Shown here in pieces: positions 8,572 to 15,340 of a stretch of 56,521 nucleotides of DNA. Numbering within the stretch: position 1 is the stretch's first letter; every line of letters begins with the position of its first letter. The notes below the pieces were generated by a model that saw nothing but the letters and a program-made list of their open reading frames with translations, was not told the DNA's origin and ran no database searches. The translations under genes and the position numbers were made by a program. Origin of the DNA: a virus; the IMG/VR virus record IMGVR_UViG_3300000234_000003, positions 1-56,521 of that record. One strand, written 5' to 3'.

Positions 8572-10758
8572 TTAGACTTGTCTAAAGTTAATAGCGGTTT
8601 TATCGCTAAGATCCTCGACGCCTGTGAATGTGACCCAGTGCATAACAGGTACACAAGGGTTATAACCTACTTGAGGTTGAGAGATGATGTATCTGCTTAC
8701 ACCATTACCGTTAGTCTTAACAACGTCAGTCATAATGTCTGGACCAATATACGCTTCCCCAAACTGTAGTGGGTCATAATCTTGACCAGCAAGGGTACTG
8801 CCGCTTGTTATAGGCACTATACATAGAATAGTCTTAAAATCATCAGTAGCTGCTTTAAGCACCTTGATCTTAATGTCTGACGTAACGTATGGATCTGTTG
8901 GCATATACGCGTGTATATCCCACCCACATAACACAGCGTATTCTGACTCTTGTCTGTTGAATACACTTTTTGCTATGTTACCAATGAGTGTATCTCTGTC
9001 CATAACTATGAGTATCTCTTTTAAAAATAAACCAAGAGCACTAGCTATGTCAGTAGGTTTTTCAGCACTGTTTTGTGTCATAAGTATATCGTGTATACTC
9101 ACAGTTGTTTCTTTGTAATACGGTTTTATCAAGTATCTGCTAAGACCAGTTATGTTTTCAGTAGTGAGTTCACCATAGTTTGCCAATGTATTTTTTAGCA
9201 ATCTTCTATAATCTAAAAGTGATGAATACATAATACCACTTCTACGGAGTCTATTTAGTAACGCTATAGATGTGACTTTTTGTAGGTCAGAATTTGTACC
9301 ATAATTATCGTATATAGCACCTTTGATGGTAACGTTTGGTTGCGTTATTCTAGTGCCGTAAACTTCTTGGATTTCCTCTGTGGTGATTATATCGTCTATA
9401 TTTGATACGTTGACGTTCAGTTCGCGCGCGGCTGGTGCAAATCCAGCAATCTTACTATCGGTGTGTTCAATGATGGCTTTTACAGCATCGAATGTTGCGC
9501 CAGCTGTGATGCTATCTCCTACTGCATCTACCAATTTAACTAGCGTAGGCTTACCTGTTACGCTACCTTTAATTGTGTCATTAGTGTGATAGATCGTGAT
9601 CATCACACCTAGCTTAACTATGATCTTATAGTTTGGTAATGACAGCCCCGCCAATAGAGTAGATGCACTCCCGTCCAACATTTTTTTACTAGTTGATATA
9701 CCTATTTCTTTTTCAAAGATTATCTCTTGTACACTTGTTACACCCACTCGTTTAGGTAACGCTTTAGCTTCATCGAATCCTAATACGTCTACGTCAAACT
9801 TTTCTGAGATAGTCCCGTTAGAGAACGCTAAGAATAGCTTTCTTAGTCTAATGTTTTTATCTAGTTTATTGGAGTCTGTTTTTGACCCTCTACTGATTAC
9901 GTTACTAGGCGTACACACTTCTATAAATGGTATATCTTTATCAAAGATTAATGGAGCAGTAGTCTTAGATTCACCACTGACAGTAGTTATGTATGAGAAT
10001 GCAGACACAATATATGGGGCAGTGTCAACACTAACAACTGGCTCTAGCTCATTCTTACTCTCGTTAATTAATGACGCAGGATCATTAACATAGCGAAGTA
10101 TATTTCTTCTAGCGGGATATACCCCTGAATAGTTTCTAATATGCTCGTTTGTGATTAAGTATATTGATAGCTCTCTATGTACCGTACCTACAATAGGGTC
10201 AATAGGTATAGGCTTAAATAGTGTGTTCGCTACTTCGTCTTCCACGTATGAATCATATGTGGCCATAAAACTCATCATAACTGAGGCATTAAAATTCTGC
10301 CCATCAAATGATTCTCCACCCATATGGAGGTCTTTCCACCCATACGCTGTAGCTCCGTCAACACCGCCTACAGTTTTTACGCTGCTCATGGAGAAAGCAT
10401 CACTAAAGTCTCTAGAATATGCTAATTTTGGGTTACTAGCCATTAACGCAGCCAATAGTCCAGCATCGTATGCTATTGGGTTTTTAATACGTAGCTCAAT
10501 TGGTTCAAACCCAACACCTCTAAGACCAGTTTCTACTACCCTATTGACATAATCACCACCACGCTTATCACTATCTACTGTAGAAGACGCCTGTAGACCC
10601 ACATCAAGTGAGCTTTCGCCTCCTATCTCCACACCTGTCTTGACTAGATTATACGCGTTATTTGCGTAGCTAGGCAACTTAATGTCGGTATTGTTCACAG
10701 TTACACTAATAGCTCTGCTAGCTATGTTATTACCTGTTGTTCCACTGTTGAAAAACAT
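8572..10758 (-). CDS. Major capsid protein (phiKZ gp120-like candidate)
   Basis: Encodes 728 residues, close to the ~750 of phiKZ-type capsid proteins, with a strong AAAAAAGGA site. The reading is of an HK97-fold phage capsid protein with an N-terminal region that may be removed by the prohead protease: helix-rich centre, LLNRLRRSGIMYSSLLDYRR helical stretch, and a strand-rich end (SRYIISQPQVGYNP...VMHWVTFTG) typical of the P-domain. A segment FKPIPIDPIVGTVHREL resembles conserved jumbo-phage capsid sequence as I remember it. It has its own upstream gap and is bounded downstream by a hairpin, as expected for a highly expressed late gene. The identification is by length, fold-like pattern and position, not by a search. 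Confidence 0.65.
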   Translation of the reverse strand: MFFNSGTTGNNIASRAISVTVNNTDIKLPSYANNAYNLVKTGVEIGGESSLDVGLQASSTVDSDKRGGDYVNRVVETGLRGVGFEPIELRIKNPIAYDAGLLAALMASNPKLAYSRDFSDAFSMSSVKTVGGVDGATAYGWKDLHMGGESFDGQNFNASVMMSFMATYDSYVEDEVANTLFKPIPIDPIVGTVHRELSIYLITNEHIRNYSGVYPARRNILRYVNDPASLINESKNELEPVVSVDTAPYIVSAFSYITTVSGESKTTAPLIFDKDIPFIEVCTPSNVISRGSKTDSNKLDKNIRLRKLFLAFSNGTISEKFDVDVLGFDEAKALPKRVGVTSVQEIIFEKEIGISTSKKMLDGSASTLLAGLSLPNYKIIVKLGVMITIYHTNDTIKGSVTGKPTLVKLVDAVGDSITAGATFDAVKAIIEHTDSKIAGFAPAARELNVNVSNIDDIITTEEIQEVYGTRITQPNVTIKGAIYDNYGTNSDLQKVTSIALLNRLRRSGIMYSSLLDYRRLLKNTLANYGELTTENITGLSRYLIKPYYKETTVSIHDILMTQNSAEKPTDIASALGLFLKEILIVMDRDTLIGNIAKSVFNRQESEYAVLCGWDIHAYMPTDPYVTSDIKIKVLKAATDDFKTILCIVPITSGSTLAGQDYDPLQFGEAYIGPDIMTDVVKTNGNGVSRYIISQPQVGYNPCVPVMHWVTFTGVEDLSDKTAINFRQV

Positions 10759-10813
10759 CTTTTTTTCCTTTTTTTATTTTTGTAGGTATTACCTCAGTTA
10801 ATTATATATATAA

Positions 10814-11326
10814 TCAGAAAAGAGCCATTTTTATAATGTCTCTTATGAATTGCTTATTTCTGTTAAAGGTTGAATATCTTAAGGCGTGGTTACCTATAAA
10901 TAACATTGTGTCTCTGAAAACAGTGGGTGCGTTATTAGCTAACGCTTTTGAATATTTATCATCTACTACGACTATAAATAGAGTGTACTCTACCTCCTGT
11001 AAGATGTGTAGGTTTTTTAACTCTAATAAGCTGTCTTCTCCTCTTTCCTCGTATAGGGGTGAGGTTAAAGTGTTGCTGTAGATACCTCCATCCAGTAAAG
11101 GATGTTTAGGTACGGCTGTTTTATTATTTAGACCCGCACTCAAGTAGCTATTAAGTGTAATACACGAGTTCATGATTCTCAATAGGTCTACATCGTACTT
11201 AGACATAGAGACACTGTTAGGTACTTTGTTACTACGTATTAAGTAGTTAACAAAGTACTCCATTGTAACCTGTTGCGAGTCAATAGCTTTTTTTATAAAT
11301 TTGGGTATAAAAAATATTTTATACAT
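10814..11326 (-). CDS. Unknown small protein upstream of capsid gene
   Basis: Encodes 170 residues, AAAAAAGGA upstream. Basic, helical N-terminus (PKFIKKAIDSQQ), then mixed sequence; no membrane segment or known motif. It is the first gene of the minus-strand head block and lies 55 bases upstream of the capsid candidate, divergent from the helicase gene. A scaffold-like or head-assembly role is possible from position only. Confidence 0.7.
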   Translation of the reverse strand: MYKIFFIPKFIKKAIDSQQVTMEYFVNYLIRSNKVPNSVSMSKYDVDLLRIMNSCITLNSYLSAGLNNKTAVPKHPLLDGGIYSNTLTSPLYEERGEDSLLELKNLHILQEVEYTLFIVVVDDKYSKALANNAPTVFRDTMLFIGNHALRYSTFNRNKQFIRDIIKMALF

Positions 11327-11438
11327 TTATTTCCTTTTTTATTATTTTCAAAAAAACATATACTGGTGACGCGACATATAGCTATCTATATATTTTCCGC
11401 CAAAGTCTTTATCTGATATCAATTTTAAAAGGATGGTG

Positions 11439-13007
11439 ATGAAAGCATTAGATATGCTATTGCGAATACTGCAACTATTATACAGGGCTAATGGGCATCT
11501 ATCAGAGACACCATATATATTGGAGTTAGTTAAGTCTATACTAACTATTATGGACGACCCTAAGAGTGAACTTATTAAGGGTATGCTAAGTGAGATTAGT
11601 GTAGAGTTGAAACACGCTATATATGAACTCTTAAATAAAATAGATACTGGAGACTACGATGTTAAATCTATAAAACAGACAGCTAGTGTTATTCTTAAAG
11701 ATGACGCTGATATTTTATCCGTTTTTTTAGAGTCTATAGATGATAGTATCATAGATGACGATAAGAAAGAGGACTATAATAAAGAGGCCATAGTTAGACT
11801 CTATAATGCACTTAAAAGTGAACTACTGATATCTAATCTTAAAAAAGTAGTTAACAGGTTTGCATATGAGGTTAATAATAAACCAAATACTATACAGAAC
11901 ATAGACACATACGTAGAGGATATAATAACAAAGCTAAAAGACATAAAGAGTGGTAAAAGGGGTAATAACAATATTGTGGGGGAAGAGGTGCACACTAAAG
12001 ACGCAGAGGCGGTATCAGCGCTTTTTACAGAAGAGGTGAGTGATAACCTTAGTAAGTATAAGTTCAAGATGGGGTTACAGTTTTTGAATGAAACTAGTGG
12101 CGATGGAGGAAGATTGGGTGAGATGTGGGCTGTGGTAGCCGCCGCGGGTAAGTATAAAACAAAATTAGCTTTGACTATGTTTTTATCTATGGCTATATGT
12201 AATACTCCACCTGAATTACCAAATAATAAAAAACCGCTACTAATATGGGGTAGTTTTGAAGATGGGTTAAGAGATGTCATATTAGATGCGTATTGCTTTT
12301 TATATAAAAATAAACACGGCGTGGGGCCAGAGGTAGATGCTAATGGGGGGCTATCTAATATACGTAAAGAGGAGATAGCTGCTTTCATTGACCAAGAAAC
12401 CAGTAAAACAGGTTTTGAGGTGATGTTTGTTAGGTTTAAAACAAATAACACAGACTTTAATAAACTCACAGCGTATTTAAACGATATAGAAAAGTCTGGT
12501 AATTATAAAATATTAGGGCTGGTCACAGATTATCTACAAAAGATGCCAACTGTGGGGTGTGACAGTGATGGGACTGCTGGTAGTTCACTATTAGACCTAA
12601 ATAATAAGATGCGAGATTTTGTTGTGGAAAATAACATATTTTACATCACTCCTCACCAGTTAGGCCCTAACGGTGCTGGTATGTTAAGGGCTGGTGTCGA
12701 TGAATTTGACTTTGTAAATATGTTGCCAGGCAGAGGAATGTATGCTGGGTCATCTAAGTTGGATCAGATATGGGATCAAGAGTATTTTTCACACGTGGTG
12801 GATAATGGCGGAGAGAGTTATCTAACAATTAGGAGGGGTAAATTAAAAAGAGGTGGGGCTATAGTGCCGAAGAAGACTGTCTATGCAATATATAAGTTCG
12901 AAGATAGATTCATGATAAGCCCTGATATTGGCGGTGATAGAAAAGACCATAGGAGCGTCAAAGACATAGGTGTAGAGGATAAGTCTAGCAACTTTGAAAT
13001 GTTTTAA
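11439..13007 (+). CDS. Replicative DNA helicase, DnaB/RecA-fold
   Basis: Encodes 522 residues from the ATG at 11439; AAAAGGA ends five bases upstream, which excludes the ATG at 11433. The N-terminal ~200 residues are helical, as in DnaB-type N-terminal or linker regions. The ATPase core starts near residue 225: a P-loop variant AAAGKYKT (residues 234-241, Tyr in place of the usual Gly before the final Lys-Thr), then WGSFEDG, the Walker B region LVTDYLQKM near 361, and ITPHQLGPNGAG, matching the sensor loop (SQL) of DnaB/Gp4-type enzymes. It presumably unwinds DNA at the phage fork. A RecA-type recombinase is the main alternative; the D-Y-L-Q and H-Q-L motifs favour DnaB. Confidence 0.75.
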   Translation: MKALDMLLRILQLLYRANGHLSETPYILELVKSILTIMDDPKSELIKGMLSEISVELKHAIYELLNKIDTGDYDVKSIKQTASVILKDDADILSVFLESIDDSIIDDDKKEDYNKEAIVRLYNALKSELLISNLKKVVNRFAYEVNNKPNTIQNIDTYVEDIITKLKDIKSGKRGNNNIVGEEVHTKDAEAVSALFTEEVSDNLSKYKFKMGLQFLNETSGDGGRLGEMWAVVAAAGKYKTKLALTMFLSMAICNTPPELPNNKKPLLIWGSFEDGLRDVILDAYCFLYKNKHGVGPEVDANGGLSNIRKEEIAAFIDQETSKTGFEVMFVRFKTNNTDFNKLTAYLNDIEKSGNYKILGLVTDYLQKMPTVGCDSDGTAGSSLLDLNNKMRDFVVENNIFYITPHQLGPNGAGMLRAGVDEFDFVNMLPGRGMYAGSSKLDQIWDQEYFSHVVDNGGESYLTIRRGKLKRGGAIVPKKTVYAIYKFEDRFMISPDIGGDRKDHRSVKDIGVEDKSSNFEMF

Positions 13008-13011
13008 TAGA

Positions 13012-13057
13012 AAAAAAATACTATGACCAATAGAGTTCATATAGAACTCTATTGGTC
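13012..13057 (-). terminator. Hairpin with CATAGTATTTTTTTT tail (shared repeat)
   Basis: A 14-bp stem (13025-13057), loop ATATA, containing CCAATAGAGTTC. On the minus strand it is followed by ATAGTATTTTTTTTC. The same stem sequence, with the same kind of tail, occurs at 53271-53321. Both lie just after a plus-strand gene and downstream of a minus-strand one, so the pair probably ends minus-strand transcripts or works from both sides. Confidence 0.6.
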
Positions 13058-13126
13058 TATTTACTCGCAGATTACGCCTTTCACACATAACCATGTCACC
13101 CCTTATATCATAGCATCCCGAGGAAC

Positions 13127-13143
13127 GCTGGGGGCGACCCAGC
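13127..13143. other. Small GC-rich hairpin
   Basis: GCTGGG-GGCGA-CCCAGC, a 6-bp stem with a 5-base loop in the gap after the 139-residue gene on the minus strand. A similar TGGG/GGTAA/CCCA hairpin precedes the partner repeat at 53332-53356, so the two-hairpin arrangement itself is repeated. Function unknown. Confidence 0.45.
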
Positions 13144-13159
13144 TTAAGTAAAGCGGTTA

Positions 13160-13579
13160 TTAATAGATTACTTTTTTACCTACAACTTGTCTGGCAACAC
13201 GACAACTGGTTTTTGTTATAAATTTATCATCTTTTAATAGTGAAATAATTGCCTCAATAATTTTGGCGACACTGGCGTTATTCCTAGGGACAATGCACAT
13301 ATTATTTACTTCATAAGCCACACAGCTTAAGAGGTTTTTGTTATACAGATTATCCATTACCGTGAACACCGCCATAGCGTCAACGCTCATAGTGTTGTCA
13401 CGCGCCTTGATAAAATAATTTACCAGTGTCAATCTTGGTTTAATCGAGTCGCTATACTCCCTGATAGGGGATATAGTCCTAAAACTAGCGAGTTCTATTT
13501 TTACGCCCCACATAGCTAATATGGCCCCCATAACCAATTCTGTAGTTGTGGCGTCTCTTTTTAGATATGCCTTTTTCAT
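13160..13579 (-). CDS. Unknown small protein
   Basis: Encodes 139 residues with TAAGGAG upstream of the ATG. Basic at both ends, helical, one central region with cysteines (LLSCVAYEVNNMCIV). No known family, no clear membrane segment. It is a single-gene unit flanked by hairpins on both sides, which is typical of early or accessory phage genes. Base composition is less AT-rich than the neighbouring structural genes. Confidence 0.65.
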   Translation of the reverse strand: MKKAYLKRDATTTELVMGAILAMWGVKIELASFRTISPIREYSDSIKPRLTLVNYFIKARDNTMSVDAMAVFTVMDNLYNKNLLSCVAYEVNNMCIVPRNNASVAKIIEAIISLLKDDKFITKTSCRVARQVVGKKVIY

Positions 13580-13601
13580 TTAATCTCCTTAAGATCTACA
13601 T

Positions 13602-13628
13602 GGACTTCGGTGAAGTCCCTTTTTTTTT
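13602..13628 (+). terminator. Intrinsic terminator, plus strand
   Basis: GGACTTC-GGT-GAAGTCC followed by C and nine Ts: a canonical rho-independent terminator for plus-strand transcripts. It sits just upstream of the minus-strand gene starting at 13579, so it would stop transcripts coming from the helicase gene; on the minus strand the same stem would lie in the 5' leader of the 139-residue gene. Confidence 0.7.
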
Positions 13629-13675
13629 GTTAGCACTATCGCGACTACCGTATTAATGTCATAAATATAATATAT

Positions 13676-13688
13676 CAATATATATGTT
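13676..13688 (-). promoter_or_regulatory. Candidate phage promoter element (AACATATATATTG)
   Basis: Minus-strand AACATATATATTG about 100 bases upstream of the gene starting at 13579. It resembles the AACATAT elements at 7439, 8463, 19182 and 45380. Confidence 0.28.
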
Positions 13689-13725
13689 TATGATAACAAA
13701 AAAAAAGATTTCACTCGCGTAGTGG

Positions 13726-13973
13726 CTACACATCACTGTAGTACCCGTCACAGTAAACATGTGACATTTTTCTTTTTTCCAGTGTACATCTTTCGATATA
13801 CCCCAGAACCAGTAATATACTTTCGCATATTACTGGTGTGGGATCGTTTACATCCCACCACCCCTTACAGGGTGTCTTCTGTACCTTCTTCCTTTCCTAC
13901 AGCACCAGGTACATCTACCCATACGTATATGGGTAGGGTGGATGACATATATAGGGAGATACCCTATATATGT
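13726..13973 (+). other. Array of six stem-loops in a 540-base gene-poor stretch; possible structured RNA
   Basis: Between the genes ending/starting at 13579 and 14118 no convincing protein start is visible. Instead six consecutive stem-loops can be drawn: 13726-13741 (5 bp), 13747-13765 (6 bp, followed by a T-rich run), 13808-13837 (11 bp, loop ACTTTCGC), 13838-13858 (7 bp, directly abutting), 13915-13936 (9 bp, loop CGTA) and 13945-13973 (12 bp, then TTTT). The stretch is less AT-rich than its surroundings. It might be a phage non-coding RNA, a series of attenuators ahead of the holin candidate, or a regulatory leader. A reading frame does run through it into the next gene, but its residues do not look protein-like. 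Confidence 0.45.
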
Positions 13974-14117
13974 TTTGTAGGGATACCACTTATTATAGTA
14001 ATATCACCTTTATTATATGTAAATATAGATAGCTTGAAAACACATATAGAGTCAACATCTATAGTGGCTATTACATATAATAACATATTTACTTTGAATA
14101 AAAAAAAAGGAATAATT

Positions 14118-14459
14118 ATGACAAATCACAGGACTAAAGTGAGTTTTTTAACCATAGCTATGTTAGTGATAGTAGGTAACTTATTGATAGACCCAGATAT
14201 TGGTATCATATCTAATTTACCCTTTGGGATAAATATGGTCATCTTTATAAAAGGGGGCATTATGGGTATGTTTGTTATAGTGGTGGTGCATCAGTTACGA
14301 ACACTACTATTTGATAAAGGTGATGAGGACATTACGGACTATGTCTTAGTGGATACAGCTATCGCCCATCCTATAGGAGCTGGTTTAGTCTATATAGGTA
14401 GGAGCATCAGATTAGTGATGTACAGTGCCATAATTATGGGAGCTATTATATATTTATAA
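14118..14459 (+). CDS. Small three-segment membrane protein, holin candidate
   Basis: Encodes 113 residues; AAAAAGG eight bases before the ATG fixes the start. Three hydrophobic segments are visible: about residues 9-25 (FLTIAMLVIVGNLLI), 38-58 (NMVIFIKGGIMGMFVIVVV) and 88-113 (GLVYIGRSIRLVMYSAIIMGAIIYL). Small size, three likely membrane spans and a position convergent with the endolysin fit a class I-type holin that would let the endolysin or its activation proceed at lysis time. Because the endolysin carries a signal peptide, this could be a pinholin rather than a large-hole holin. An upstream in-frame ATG at 13929 would add a fourth hydrophobic segment but has no ribosome binding site. 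Confidence 0.5.
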   Translation: MTNHRTKVSFLTIAMLVIVGNLLIDPDIGIISNLPFGINMVIFIKGGIMGMFVIVVVHQLRTLLFDKGDEDITDYVLVDTAIAHPIGAGLVYIGRSIRLVMYSAIIMGAIIYL

Positions 14460-14462
14460 TTA

Positions 14463-14500
14463 ATAAAGTAACTATGTGGGTATCCACATAGTTACTTTAT
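14463..14500. terminator. Bidirectional terminator hairpin
   Basis: A 17-bp perfect stem with a GTAT loop between the convergent holin candidate and endolysin genes. Lower stem is A/T-rich, so either strand gives a hairpin with a weak U-tract. Confidence 0.65.
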
Positions 14501-14516
14501 ACCTAATGCGTGATTA

Positions 14517-15254
14517 CTACTTTTCACTATGTTCTATATTATACCATAGGTTTACATAGTAAGGTATAAGCCTATTCATAACATCACCTACGTGGTGTCT
14601 ATTTATATCCCACGGTGACCTATCTCCATAGTTCTTCCATTTTTTGGTGGATTTTGACTTCATTAACTCTACATTTCCAAACCACACCTCTGGGTCACAC
14701 CCTACACGTAACCCGCATAATTCTCTATCTCTTTTTAAGTCTCTAAACCCACCGTTATATGCTGAGTCAGCCATAGCAGTCTTATCAAAGACTGTGGCAC
14801 ACTTGGGTAATAGGTTATAGTTATCTCTGAATAACAACACCATAGCTTTAAATTGTAAGTCGGGTCTTTTCTTAATATTATCCCAAGTTAACTCACTCAG
14901 GTGTCTAGGGTACTTTTTCTTGAGCGATGATAGGGTATCCATCCTAACACGCCCATTAGTGTGCCAAGCTCTGGTAATCTGTGGGATACCTGTGCCTTGC
15001 TCCCTAGGTTGGTTATTAGGATACTTAATATATAGCTCTGCCTCTGGAGACCAACACCGTTTATGTCTTTCAGTTATGCAACTCTCGTGATGCGATAGTG
15101 CTAAAAAATACATAGGTAATATAAAATCACCCATCAATTCTTTAGATACATATATAGCTGTAGGAGCGTATTTAATGGCGTTATCTGTGTATGTGTTTTG
15201 GCTACCATACAACTGTGACGCAACTAATAGTGTCGAGATTACTGTCTTTTTCAT
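14517..15254 (-). CDS. Secreted endolysin with lysozyme-like/transglycosylase fold
   Basis: Encodes 245 residues, AAGGA upstream. The N-terminus (MKKTVISTLLVASQLYGSQ) reads as a Sec signal peptide, so export may not need a large holin pore. The mature part has the lysozyme-like pattern of SLT/phiKZ gp144-type enzymes: a catalytic Glu candidate in LSHHESC (E57), GTGIPQITRAW (residues 87-97) and SAYNGGF (164-170), the last two being the usual substrate-cleft motifs. It would cleave peptidoglycan glycan strands at lysis. Four or more cysteines could form disulfides in the periplasm. It is a single-gene unit, convergent with the holin candidate and divergent from the sheath gene. Confidence 0.8.
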   Translation of the reverse strand: MKKTVISTLLVASQLYGSQNTYTDNAIKYAPTAIYVSKELMGDFILPMYFLALSHHESCITERHKRCWSPEAELYIKYPNNQPREQGTGIPQITRAWHTNGRVRMDTLSSLKKKYPRHLSELTWDNIKKRPDLQFKAMVLLFRDNYNLLPKCATVFDKTAMADSAYNGGFRDLKRDRELCGLRVGCDPEVWFGNVELMKSKSTKKWKNYGDRSPWDINRHHVGDVMNRLIPYYVNLWYNIEHSEK

Positions 15255-15340
15255 TATTAATATCCTTATAATAGGGTTCAGTAAAAAAATAATATTATCT
15301 GAGTTATTATATATAACTGATAAAAAAATAAAGGACTATT

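Noticed and set aside
8864-10552. Plus-strand frames opposite the capsid gene
   Set aside because: No ribosome binding sites and no protein-like motifs; they are shadows of the minus-strand coding sequence.
12843-13094. Short minus-strand reading frame across the helicase end and the gap
   Set aside because: It overlaps the helicase gene for most of its length, has no ribosome binding site and runs through the hairpin at 13025-13057.
13060-13160. Possible tRNA or tRNA-like element near the CGAGGAACGCTGGGGG segment
   Set aside because: No acceptor pairing, no T-loop GGTTCGANTCC and no anticodon arm can be drawn on either strand.
13722-14117. In-frame upstream extension of the holin candidate (start at 13722 or 13929)
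   Set aside because: No ribosome binding site at either start, the residues are His/Pro/Phe-rich and unlike a phage protein, and the stretch is explained by stem-loops; the ATG at 14118 has a strong AAAAAGG.
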